The notes beneath the pieces are model-generated. The model had not been told where the DNA came from, ran no database searches, and worked only from the letters and a program-made list of their open reading frames with translations. DNA of 64,000 nt from assembly GCA_933822405.4 (NCBI GenBank), contig CAKOGP040001758.1, positions 171,945 through 235,944 on the forward strand, written 5' to 3'. This DNA comes from Cylindrotheca closterium. Its lineage: Eukaryota; Bacillariophyta; Bacillariophyceae; Bacillariales; Bacillariaceae. The translations under genes were made by a program, and so were the position numbers. Below are positions 16,216-26,317 of this stretch, one piece after another (position 1 is the first letter of the stretch; each line of letters opens with the position of its first letter).

Positions 16216-16592
16216 ATGGAGAGTAAGTGGGGATGCAAATGCAACGTTTTTCTTTTTATGATTAAAAGATACTTTTAGGTGCCAGATGGCGAAGATGATT
16301 TCACTTCGCATCGTATCCGAACTCCACTCCAAGCTTCTTCAAGAGCCATCCGGTTTTCGATGGATATGATCACGACATTGCATCCGGGTTTCCTTTGGAA
16401 AGTCTGCCATACATCCGTCACATTTCATTTTTTCAAAGCATACGCTCGTTTTTCATATTGTTTCACATCAAAACTACTGCACCGCCCAATCGCAGCTTTG
16501 CAGGACACTTTGAACGGCCAATATCTTGTGAAACATGGGGTCACCTCTGTAAGGAAGCATGAAGAACTGATCTTACAAGAAACTATCTCTCA
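16202..16592. promoter_or_regulatory. Divergent promoter region, GAPDH copy 2 / glycosyltransferase
   Basis: These 391 bp lie between the ATG of GAPDH copy 2 (minus) and the ATG of the GT25 gene (plus), so they must carry both promoters. No confident core element is visible. The first 14 bp belong to the conserved GAPDH block. Confidence 0.5.
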
Positions 16593-19500
16593 ATGCCTAG
16601 AAAGACATCCAAGAAGAAGTCAGGAGGTCCAGCAAAGCAACAGTCCAAAAGTGTCGCAGCTGCCGTTGAAGAGACTCCTCCTAAACCTCCACCGCCACCT
16701 CCTGCAGCCCTGGTCAAACTCATACAAAAGAACAAGTCTGTTCTAAAATATTTCCAAGCCTTGCAGGAAAACTTGGACTACGATGTCACCAAATGGAAGC
16801 GCCGAGCCCGAAAATCTCAGGCAGAAAGTTTGGAATGGAAGGCCAAGGCAGAACAATTGGATGCTGAGCGTGGTTCCGCCTCTGCATCGACTGGAAGTAA
16901 AAAGCGACCACCAGATCAGATTCAACATGACGAAGACAGAGAACGGCCTCAAAGACAGAGACTGCGAACTGAAAACCCATCTGGGATGGAGAAGTCGCCT
17001 GAAACAAACAGCGGAAATGCCAATGAAACTAACTCAAACGTAGTTTCCAAAGCTTCCAAAGCTTCGGATAAGGAGCTATCGCCTAAGAAGATGGATACCC
17101 AACCGGCGGCTGAAGATGAAGACTGGCTAGATTTTGCGTCCATGTCATCTGAAGACGCGGAGGAAAATGGAAACGAATCTCCGAAAAATACAACCTCTTT
17201 GCAAAACGAAAAGGCTGCCCCACCATTGAACATCTTAGCGTTGTCCTCTGAGGACAGTGATGAGGGGGAAGAGGATGAAAAAAATGAGCCATCTTCAAGG
17301 CAAACTATTCAGAAGCGCGCGCCGTTGCATATTCTTGCGTTGTCGTCTGACGATACCGATGACGACGATGAAGATGACGACGAGTACTCCACCGGTTGGC
17401 TGGAAAGCCAATTCTCTGAAAATCAGAAACAAGATTCACCTAATCAGAAAGTACAGAAACTGAGAAACAATCAAGCGTTGCAAAGCCTCCAAAAAGCAAA
17501 CGATTTGCTTTCGGAATTGGGAATCATTTTGGTCGAAGAAAAGACCATATCTCAAGAGGACCAAAACGATGAAGACCAAGAAAAGGAACTCTCAGACTCG
17601 CAAGTCGAAGCCCCACAATCGAAGGTGATTCTTCAGAGACGAGAAGATTCGTGTGTGCTGACAGATCTACTACAAAGCATCAAGGCATTGGTTCGTATCC
17701 ACGAGGATGCTAAAAAGAAGGGAGAAGAACCAGTGGAATCATACTATCCATTCATGACCAAAGATCTTATTCCTTGTTTCATGGTACATCAAGAATCTCC
17801 TGATACCACTTTCTGTCCCCATCCTGCGGTTGAGGGAATGCTGAGCCTTTCAGAAGTCTTTCGTCTCATGGAAATCCACTGTCCGATCCTAGATGAAATC
17901 GACGAAGATGATTTGGCCGGTCACGATAGACTCATCCTTGGGATGAAAGACCGGCACACCATGGTGTTAAATCTAGTGCGATCGCTCGAGGGTGAAATAT
18001 GCGAGCTGTGGCCCGTCCAAGATCGGGCTACCCGCTTGATGACAGGCAGCCTTCATTTCGAACCAATTGACCACGATGAAGAGAGCCAACAGATCAGTAT
18101 GAATGAACACAAAATTGCGGCTCCAACCAAGAACTTTTCTCGTCTGGCAGCCTTGATGGAACGGTGTTTCCTGGCACAATTTGTCAGCAGAATGCATCTA
18201 GCTCGTCAAGACCCAAGAGGATTCTTTCAATTTTTTTGGCGTTACTTGATGGCAACAACACCTTCAATCGCCATCAACAGCACGCCATTCAAACTTCCAC
18301 CGGTTCAGAGTACTTGTATTCTGGAGTCTATCTTATGCAGTGGTAGTTTGGATGCACACGACATTCTGAAAAGCCATTTGTCTCGGCACAAGGAGGGCGA
18401 CTGGAAATGGATTTCACAAACTATATGTATCTTGGTGGAAGCTACTGGGATGATCCAGCTGTCTCGGAGCAAGAGCGAAGATGATAGGATCGCTGATACT
18501 GCTCGCGTCGAGCTAGCGGCCAAAACACGACTGGAAGCAAACCACCCATTTTGGGAGCCATACTCCTCGCCATTGGAAAAGGATAGGAATGGCTTGGAAG
18601 AGATATCCGAGGTGCTGCAAACCATGGTGAAAGATCTTGGTCGAGCCATGAAGAATGACGCTATTTCATCGACGCTACAACCAATGCTGCTCCAAGCACT
18701 GCTGGTCACGTCGGGCGATGTCAAATCCATCGACAATTTGTTTGCAAGCAGCCTCAAGAAAAGTGAAGAGAATGAAAACCTTGTCTTGGCTTGCGTCAAG
18801 GCCAAAAAAGCGTTGGAAATCCGAATGATTGAAAAGCATCGACAGGTGGTATTGTCTCCATCTACCTTGGCCATGGGAGGAATGCGACTATGGGACTATT
18901 CGAAGGAAACCTTCAAAGCATTTGAGCAATTTTGCAAGAATGACAAGGATGGCCGTGGCATGGCCATTGAACTTGCCATGCTGTCACTCGCTACCTGTTT
19001 GGAAATGGCGGATGGTGAATCGGCTCTAAAAATATTGGAGTCATGTCTGAATAGATTGGATTCTAGCGCTCCCTTATTGCCAAGCGCTTTGAATTTGATG
19101 GAATCCGTTGGACAAGCAATTGTGGTGAGGGTCATCAATTTGGAACGACGCCCGGATCGTCTTGCTTCCTTTCTTGCCCAAGCGGCTCACTCTAACTTGT
19201 TGGTGATGAGAGCTGTCATGGACATTGGCAAAAGGACTGGTACTGGTACTGGCACTGGCGAGGAGTCGGCGGGGACTCGTCAATTTTGCTACGCCTTTGA
19301 TGGAGGCAATGGACGACCCGCTGAAATTGAAGCTCGCTTCGCGCAACGTCTCGGCACTCAAGATGATGACGATGATGAAATATCCCAACAGCTAGTCCAA
19401 TCCCATTGGCGACCGAATGATCTTCAAGTCTTTGATAGTGAAGCCCCTGATTCGTTGGACGAAACCAGGATTAGCCCGAGCGAAAAGGCATGTGCACTGT

Positions 19501-20364
19501 CCCATATTGCCTCATGGAAAGGTGTGGTGCAATCCTTGGAATTGATGGAAGGAAGTGGCATTAGTAACGAGTCGTCGTTGATGCAGAAAGGTGAGTTGCT
19601 ATTGTGGCTTGTTGTTCCAAGTCAACCTGGAAATCATGCGGATGTCTCACCTAATTAGTTTTGCCTTTTTAGACAATGATTCCGTTTTTCGGAATCCATC
19701 TCATTGGCGACAAAAGTTCCAAATCAGTGGATACGCCCGAGGCCCTTCTTTGTTTCCCGAGAATGAAGGAATGCCCCCCACTCCGGTTTGCATTATTTTG
19801 GAAGACGATGCTATTTTGGTGGATCGGTTTCAAGATCGATTGTTTGGTGTCCTAAACGAACTCCCCCGTGACTTTCATTTTTGTTCCATTGGGTACAGTC
19901 GCCCCAAGACGGCTCCGCTGATTCCATTTTCCTCCGAAATTAGCATCCCCTCTTGCATTTGGTACTTGACTGGATATATTATTTCGTTAAAAGGATGTCG
20001 GTACTTGATGAACCAACTACCCGTCCGAGGTCCCGTCGACAGTTGGATTGGATTGGAATTGTTCAAGAATTGGGACAATATGTACGGGCACGACCTGGGT
20101 GTAGGCACGCCCACCAAAAAGGCTACAACAACAACCGCAGAAGGCAACAAGACGACAGCAACACCCACCATTTCCAGAAAAGACTTGAGGAAGGTACTCA
20201 AATTTCGAGCCTTTTGTGCGACCGTGCCCTTGTGCAGTCAAAAAGTGGGATTGGGTGGTGGAGGTGGAACTTCTGGTGGCACTAGAACTAGTACCGGCAA
20301 GAGCAATGTACGGAATTGGCGGAATCGGGATACCGATATTGTCTACAGCGGAAATTCTATATGA
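16593..20364 (+). CDS. Family-25 glycosyltransferase with long charged N-terminal region
   Basis: Exon 1 is 16593-19590 and exon 2 19673-20364; the 82-bp intron (GTGAGT...TTTTTAG) splits an Asp codon, and the product has 1229 residues. The C-terminal third is a GT25 domain of the kind found in bacterial LPS glycosyltransferases and animal collagen galactosyltransferases: INLERRPDRL near residue 850, SEKACALSHIASW near 965, then ILEDDA, the metal- and sugar-nucleotide-binding acidic motif. The first 850 residues are unlike a usual GT25 protein: Lys-rich start, polyproline, coiled-coil-like segment, long acidic Ser/Glu/Asp stretches including two LNILALSSED-like repeats, then a helical region I do not recognise. 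I see no signal peptide or membrane anchor, which is odd for a glycosyltransferase. The frame is continuous, so this is one gene unless an unrecognised intron hides a second start. Confidence 0.82.
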
Positions 20365-20754
20365 ATGACGAGCAAATTGTAGTATCTAGAGTCGTAGTCT
20401 CATGGAATATATCTTTTCGTATGATATTACTGAATAATCGTTTTGTGGGTCGTTTCTCATTTTGTTTTTCTGACTAAGTTTTGCCTTGGTTGGTTGGTGC
20501 TTGTGCTTTTTGGCTTTTTGGTGCTGGAAAACAGAACAACCCTATGAAAAATGCTGGCGTCATCATAAAATTACGGATTGTGATTGGTTTAGAGAAACGG
20601 AACATTCGCCATCTGTTTCCACAACAAGAACCTTCTACCCCACCACGAAAAATGCAACATCATTCGATTCTTTCATTCACTTTTTGATACATCAAACGAC
20701 GCATATCATTTCTGTTGTCGATTGCACATATAAATATTTAATACTAGCTCCAAG
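20365..20754. other. Intergenic, 390 bp
   Basis: Spacer between the GT25 gene and the Lon-domain gene, both on the plus strand. It presumably holds the 3' end of the first and the promoter of the second; an AT-rich tract (TATAAATATTTAATA) sits about 20 bp before the second ATG. No coding signal is seen. Confidence 0.5.
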
Positions 20755-22692
20755 ATGATGGCAGTAATACAAACACAATCACAAGCACAAGCACAATCAA
20801 ATAGAACAATGTTGCTGATAGCCAGCATTGTTTGCATGCTGTCGCAACAGAATTCTTGCCATGCTTGGCTCGGTGCTGGCTCCTTGAATAATCATCATCC
20901 ATCCATGATGACTAGTCGCTACCATTCCTTTTCTTCTTCCTCCTCGTTTACTACAAGAGTCTACTACACCAAAGATGATAAGGATAACAACAGCAATGAA
21001 AACAACAGTAATAAGGAAGGAGACGAAGAAGCAGAAGCTCGTCGAATGGAAGCTGTTCGATCACTCCAAGTTGCTTTTTACAAGCCCGATGCCGATGTGA
21101 CCGATGAGGCTGAGAATATTAGTAATGGGAATGACTCGGACGAGACATCGTCTTCTTCTTCTTCTTCCACCAGTTCTTCCCCTACTGCTGCGGCGGCATC
21201 GTTGTCCATGACGCGACTCGAAGCATCCTCTGGCAAATTACACAATTTGCCACTCTGGAGAGCTCCCTGGTGGGAAGTCCCTGGTCGCTCCAATGTTTTG
21301 AACGTCCACGATCCTATTTACACAAACATGTTTGAACAAATCATTCGCAAACCGAAACCTTGGTGCTTTGGTCATTTGTTTCTGGAAGGTGGCTCCAAGA
21401 ATCTCCGGGCTGGATCACTCGCCACTTGGGAGACGCATGGAGACTCCAAATGTACCCAACATTCTGCGACCATGGGCTGCCTCATGCACATTCAAGACTA
21501 TCGTCGATTTTCCAATGGCCGACTATTGTTGCTTGTGCATGCCATGGAACGCTTTGCAGTCACGGACATTCAACAGGAATTGCCCTATTCGATTGTGGAT
21601 GCTCAAATTGTGCCCGATCCCGAGGAGTTGGATGCCGCCTTTTTGAGTTCCTCCTGTTTGGAGAAAGACGATGAATCATCGTCACTCCCAGAAAACCAAC
21701 AACTGTTTTGGAAACTTTCCGAAGCCGATTTGGCATTGTCTCGCGGCATGGCCGTCCAAGAATCGGTGCGTTATCACGATTACGAATACGATCCCGACCA
21801 ATCACTGGCCGGAATCTCCAACAAGACGTATTTGGAACCGACGGATATTTTGTGGAGCAGCATTGCTCGCTTGTTGCCATTTTGTCCTTTTGCCAAGACA
21901 TTGGCGCCACCCTTGGAATCCGAAGTCAAGGCGACCTTGCAACATCACTTTGGGAAGCCAATAACACCAGCAGCATCCTCCTCCACAAGCAGCGATGCCA
22001 CTTGTTTGGCAACCACGTGTACCGACACTGAATCATCGTCGTCAAGAGACGATCAACAGTCACCACCACCACCAAGCCTCGAGTCTCAACTCTTTCAAAA
22101 GGGTATATTAAAGGCACCCTTATTTGATCCCGAATACGCTTCCAAGTATGATGCCATGGACAGCGATGAATTGGAATACGAACTATGGTTGGCCATGAAT
22201 CGGTATCTCAGTGCCACCAAGATTCCCATTTCGCCCATCGTCTTGGGGCTTCTTCCCCGACGGGATTTGCAAATGAACAACAACAATGATGATGATATTT
22301 CTTCTACTACTTCGATTGCCACCAATGTGGAAGATTGGCCGTCCGACTTTTTGATTTACAACATTGTCCGGGACTTCGAGGCGACGCAATTGGTGCCCAC
22401 CAATACTACGACTACGAGTACAACTACTTCTACGACTTCTACTTTGACTGCCAAGACGTTACGGCATCAAAAGGCTCGACATGATTTTGTTCGAGTCCAT
22501 CCCCATTATCCCAAACATCGTCGACAAAAGCGTCTGAGCTATTCTGCGTTGAGCCTATTGGAAAAGAATGCCGATGTGACCAAACAATTGCGGCCGCAAT
22601 TCTTACAAACGCCTTCCACCAAACAACGACTAAGGCTCGTCTTGGAAAAATTGGATCAATGGCAAGAAGAATTCTGGGGAGAATTTCAATAA
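20755..22692 (+). CDS. Plastid-targeted protein with Lon substrate-binding (LON-N) domain
   Basis: Single exon, 645 residues. Residues 18-37 form a signal peptide (MLLIASIVCMLSQQNSCHA). It is followed by W38 and a Ser-rich stretch, matching the diatom bipartite plastid leader in which an aromatic residue follows the signal-peptide cleavage site. An Asn/Ser-rich linker leads to a domain starting near 165 (LHNLPLWRAPWW). It contains MGCLMHIQDYRRFSNGRLLLLV, split as MGCLMHIQD and FSNGRLLLLV, then MERFAV and LPYSIVDAQI. This G-x-h...dGr...R-F-x-V...P-Y pattern is that of the N-terminal PUA-like domain of Lon proteases. No AAA+ or protease domain follows; the rest is low-complexity and helical. 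It may be an adaptor or substrate-recognition factor in plastid proteolysis. Domain and targeting are fairly sure; function is inferred. Confidence 0.8.
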   Translation: MMAVIQTQSQAQAQSNRTMLLIASIVCMLSQQNSCHAWLGAGSLNNHHPSMMTSRYHSFSSSSSFTTRVYYTKDDKDNNSNENNSNKEGDEEAEARRMEAVRSLQVAFYKPDADVTDEAENISNGNDSDETSSSSSSSTSSSPTAAAASLSMTRLEASSGKLHNLPLWRAPWWEVPGRSNVLNVHDPIYTNMFEQIIRKPKPWCFGHLFLEGGSKNLRAGSLATWETHGDSKCTQHSATMGCLMHIQDYRRFSNGRLLLLVHAMERFAVTDIQQELPYSIVDAQIVPDPEELDAAFLSSSCLEKDDESSSLPENQQLFWKLSEADLALSRGMAVQESVRYHDYEYDPDQSLAGISNKTYLEPTDILWSSIARLLPFCPFAKTLAPPLESEVKATLQHHFGKPITPAASSSTSSDATCLATTCTDTESSSSRDDQQSPPPPSLESQLFQKGILKAPLFDPEYASKYDAMDSDELEYELWLAMNRYLSATKIPISPIVLGLLPRRDLQMNNNNDDDISSTTSIATNVEDWPSDFLIYNIVRDFEATQLVPTNTTTTSTTTSTTSTLTAKTLRHQKARHDFVRVHPHYPKHRRQKRLSYSALSLLEKNADVTKQLRPQFLQTPSTKQRLRLVLEKLDQWQEEFWGEFQ

Positions 22693-23291
22693 AATAGAAA
22701 AAGAGTGTGGAAGGCAACGGATTATGATTGGAATGTGGAATAAATATAATGTATTGTGATGTTAGTATTTTATAAAAAATTGAAAATTGAAACAAATATA
22801 GAGAGAATGAAATAGTTGAATGAATCAATTGATTGAATGAATCAATCAATCAATCATTGAGATGGTACTATACTGTTGACAAATATACCGGTACAGTGTA
22901 TGGGCACATGAAAGCCTCAAATCCCATTGAAATCCCGCGGTGTGAAATAACTGTGTCTGATGAAATCACACTTCCGGTCATTGTACGACTTACTTCCCGC
23001 CATAGGATTGGCTACATTTTTCGAATTTAGAATCCATTTCAGCTGGTTTCCGAGGCTGTCTCTTCCTTTTTTTGGCTGACATCGACCCGCCTGCGCTTGG
23101 AATGAAGTTCTTGAAATTATCGAAGAAGATAGAGAGGAAAAGAAAAACTAATGCAGCACATGCAGATGGATGATTTTAGTGTGTGGTCGTTGTTGTTGTT
23201 GTTGTTGAAATAATTCTTGTATTGTTAAAATGTACTGGTATTCCCCAAACCGTATTAATGTTCCCTTGTTGATGACAAAATTAAAAAAACT
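22693..23291. other. Intergenic, 599 bp with simple repeats
   Basis: Spacer between two convergent genes. It holds a GAATGAATCAAT-type simple repeat (about 22806-22860), a TACCGGTAC palindrome (about 22886) and a short GTT repeat (about 23190-23206). No gene is seen. Confidence 0.5.
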
Positions 23292-23924
23292 CTAGGCCAA
23301 TGTGGTATCATTGGCAAAAAGAGTGCTGTGAAAGGTAAGGTTGAGGTTGCGAGGCTTCAATGAAGTTGGGCCTAGTTCAGATCCAACATAGTTGTTGGTT
23401 CCCTCATCCAAGGTTGGAAGAGGAATGTGCAAGCCTGGTGGGGCTTGCAAGGTGCGGGGCTTCTTGGTAGCTGGTGGAGTGGTGGGTGGAGACAGGAAGT
23501 GCTTGTTGTTGTTGTTGTTAATGGTGGTGCGTGGTGGAGTGGCATAAGAAGTTGGTGCAAACACAATTGGATTGTTTTCGGCGTTCTCGTTGTTAGATTC
23601 TTCTTCAAACAAGGCAGCCAAGGAACGGCAGTTCTCGGGCTGGAGAGAGATGATATACTTTCCCACATGGACCAAGTGAATGTTGCTACTGTTGTTGTTG
23701 TTGTTGTTTTGAGCTTGGTACTCACTCATGGTGGCCAACAGCTTGCGGGGTGTCATGATTTCCTCTTCATCATTGGGTGTCACCAACAAAGTGACAATCT
23801 CGTTCTTGTTTTGAAGAACTCTGCGGCGATTCAATCGCTTCATCACAGACATACCATGACAAGTGGTAGAAGAGGGAGGAGTGAGCAAGTTTTTGCCCTC
23901 GTGAGGTGCGGTTAGGGTGGTCAT
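23292..23924 (-). CDS. Asn/Pro-rich protein of unknown function
   Basis: Starting at the ATG at 23924 the product has 210 residues; the frame stays open to 24050, but the extra residues have no leader character, so the internal Met before TTLTAPHEG is preferred. I do not recognise a family. Visible features: poly-Asn runs, and many Ser/Thr-Pro dipeptides (LLTPPSS, MTPRKL, ATPPRT, LSPPTTPP), a pattern often seen in proline-directed kinase targets. A more ordered stretch NIHLVHVGKYIISLQPENCR lies near the middle. It is divergent from the TDP1 gene. Coding is likely because the frame stays open through non-repetitive segments, but the protein may be lineage-specific. Confidence 0.55.
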   Translation of the reverse strand: MTTLTAPHEGKNLLTPPSSTTCHGMSVMKRLNRRRVLQNKNEIVTLLVTPNDEEEIMTPRKLLATMSEYQAQNNNNNNSSNIHLVHVGKYIISLQPENCRSLAALFEEESNNENAENNPIVFAPTSYATPPRTTINNNNNKHFLSPPTTPPATKKPRTLQAPPGLHIPLPTLDEGTNNYVGSELGPTSLKPRNLNLTFHSTLFANDTTLA

Positions 23925-24302
23925 TGTCGGCTTGAAAGGAATGATTAAAAGGCTCAATTGACTGTGAAACTTGATGCCGTTTTGTGTTCGGCACAAAAAG
24001 TGATGGAAGAATGCTTTTGTCAATAGTGATTTGGGGGCTGACATCTGCAAGTGCGACTCTTTTTCTGGTAGGGCATCTCACATACGATGAGTTTGTACGG
24101 TATTATGACGGTACTTGGTACTACTTCCACGCGTATTGTACGCAGAATTCAAATCATCATCACCATGATGCGCCAAACCAAAATTCCCCTAAAGTGAAAA
24201 AGAAGGGGGTCATTCTGGGGGTTGCCGTGGCCATAAAATCTGATGAACCATTATTATTGATTGCAACAATACTATTTTTATTATATACAGTATACGTAAA
24301 GG
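23925..24302. promoter_or_regulatory. Divergent promoter region, unknown gene / TDP1 gene
   Basis: Spacer of 378 bp between two divergent ATGs. It contains clustered GGTAC motifs (24097-24122) and an AT-rich tract just before the TDP1 start (about 24260-24300, TTTTTATTATATACAG). These are candidates for core promoter elements but are unproven. Confidence 0.4.
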
Positions 24303-26243
24303 ATGGTGAATCCACAACCTCCCAGCAGTACGACACCATCCTTTGGTATGGATGCCGTCATTGCAAACCTTCAGGCCATTGAAAAAAGGCGCAAGCAGAA
24401 GCGACGACAAGAGAAACGAGATCAAAAGAGAAGAAGGCAGCACAAGCAAGAAAGTACTACTAGTAACGAGAATGATGCCAACAGAAGGAGTGTGGAGACT
24501 GCCACAATGAAAAAGCCCAAAGATAGCATCCCACTGATGCGCACTACCAATATTCGAAAACGTCAACGGACAGAGAAAAAAGAAGACAAGGGACCATCCA
24601 TGTCATCTGCAACACCCTTGCCAGCCACCATCAATACCAATGATGTTGGTGATAATAATGCTATTACCACTAATACAAGAGAACGATTGCCATTTGGATA
24701 TTTTGATGGGCGGACCATTTTTCGAAATTCCCTTCACCCCAGCGAAGTTGTCAAAGATGGCTTTGTGACGCTTGCCGAGCTAGTTCCCCCCGACTGCACT
24801 CGGATTCTGGCCACTTCCTTTTGCGCTCCTCAGGCCTTTGAATGGTTGGATCAAACCATTTTGGGTGGGCCGTATGGGAAATATGCCAGGCCCAGTCATG
24901 TCTTATTGGTGCACCATGGAGAGGAAGAACAAATGATGATGATGAAGGAAATCAAGGTGCGGCGCAAAAAGCAAGAAAACTGGTACAGGCTCGCCTATCA
25001 ACCTCACACGCGTGGGTGCATGCATCCCAAAGTAATATTGTTTCGTTGTAGCCAAGGTGGATTGAGGTTGGTGGTGAGTGGTAACAATTTCTATCAATAT
25101 CAGTGGGAAAATGATCGGGATTGCCTGTGGGTCCAAGATTTTAAAGAAGTGACAATGACGAATGATCATTGTTGTTACCACCACCATGGCACAAAGCAAG
25201 AAGAATCCCACAAGATGCCATTGCGGAGCTTTCTGACAGACCTTTGTCAAGGTGGTAGTCATCAACGATTCATTAAGGAACACTTGGAGGCGCTCTTTTG
25301 CAATATTGATCTGGAGCAATCCAATGCGTCCTTGGTCTATTCCTTTCCTCGACTCAAAAATGATGCTGGGGAGAGGGGTGGTTGGAAACTGTTGACCGAA
25401 GTGGTGCAAGACTGCCTTCTCGATGACTATGATACCGAAAATGACTGGAATTCTCCCAATACACCCGAGTATCATCCTTCTACTTCTGACACAGAGAAAC
25501 GGAAGGATCGTTATGTCCTCTATGCCATGTCAGGTTCGATTGGGAATTTGGATCCTACCTTGCTCAAGTGCATGAAGAATGCCATGACAGGAAAGGATAC
25601 CTTCTTTGATGATTTCCCGGCCATGAATGACAAGAAGGGCATGGCTCAAGAGTGGGCCAAACTAGCGGGGATTCAATGCCTTCTACCCAGCCTCGAAACA
25701 GCACGGAAAATGGACCCTACTTGGAATGGCCGACTAATGACCAAGTCGCACTGGAATAGTATTCCAAGAATAGCCCAACAGCAACTCTTTGCCGACGCCA
25801 TTCCCAATCCCAATTTTGAACGAACCGAAACACGACCGAAACATCCCTTTGCTCATGCCAAGGTGCTCTATTGCAAATACAACAAGTCGACAGCAATGCC
25901 GCAATTGAGCAAACCCTCCATATTGTATGTGGGATCCCACAACTTTAGCAGGGCAGCTTGGGGTCACGCCGATCGCATGCCAGGAAATGTGGAAGTGGGA
26001 GTAGTCTTGTCCACTTGTGATCCCATACTGGAGAAGGAATGGGAATCCCGATTGCCGTATTTATTGTTGCCAGGCAGTAACAACAACAAGTCTGATTATT
26101 ACCGGCCGTTGTTGGCTGGAGATTGGAAGGAAATACCGGATACGCCAAATCAAATGGCGGTGGTAATGGGCGACGGCGATACTTTACCGCCAGCTAATGA
26201 ACTTTTATTCGAAACGCAGCAACTAATGTCACGCACAAGTTGA
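24303..26243 (+). CDS. TDP1: Tyrosyl-DNA phosphodiesterase 1-like protein
   Basis: Single exon, 646 residues. TDP1 removes topoisomerase I peptides and other adducts from DNA 3' ends using two H-x-K motifs. Both are present: H241-x-K243 in MHPKVILF, followed by VVSGNNF, and H518-x-K520 in FAHAKVLY, followed by N547 in YVGSHNFSRAAWG, the typical second-half signature with its GxxN and A-W-G. The first ~125 residues are Lys/Arg-rich and probably a nuclear localisation region. Length is close to the roughly 610 residues of animal TDP1. The stop lies only 74 bp from the stop of the convergent PncC-NudC gene. TDP1 cooperates with PARP1 in animals, and this window also codes a PARP; the linkage may be chance. 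Confidence 0.9.
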   Translation: MVNPQPPSSTTPSFGMDAVIANLQAIEKRRKQKRRQEKRDQKRRRQHKQESTTSNENDANRRSVETATMKKPKDSIPLMRTTNIRKRQRTEKKEDKGPSMSSATPLPATINTNDVGDNNAITTNTRERLPFGYFDGRTIFRNSLHPSEVVKDGFVTLAELVPPDCTRILATSFCAPQAFEWLDQTILGGPYGKYARPSHVLLVHHGEEEQMMMMKEIKVRRKKQENWYRLAYQPHTRGCMHPKVILFRCSQGGLRLVVSGNNFYQYQWENDRDCLWVQDFKEVTMTNDHCCYHHHGTKQEESHKMPLRSFLTDLCQGGSHQRFIKEHLEALFCNIDLEQSNASLVYSFPRLKNDAGERGGWKLLTEVVQDCLLDDYDTENDWNSPNTPEYHPSTSDTEKRKDRYVLYAMSGSIGNLDPTLLKCMKNAMTGKDTFFDDFPAMNDKKGMAQEWAKLAGIQCLLPSLETARKMDPTWNGRLMTKSHWNSIPRIAQQQLFADAIPNPNFERTETRPKHPFAHAKVLYCKYNKSTAMPQLSKPSILYVGSHNFSRAAWGHADRMPGNVEVGVVLSTCDPILEKEWESRLPYLLLPGSNNNKSDYYRPLLAGDWKEIPDTPNQMAVVMGDGDTLPPANELLFETQQLMSRTS

Positions 26244-26317
26244 AGCTGTAAAGAGAGGAGGGACAGAGGGAAAAGGTGGACGAAGCATTTTAAGCCAATT
26301 ATTCAGCTGTTTATTGT

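Noticed and set aside
23984..24382. 132-codon plus-strand frame across the divergent promoter
   Set aside because: It overlaps the 5' ends of two better-supported genes and has no motif.
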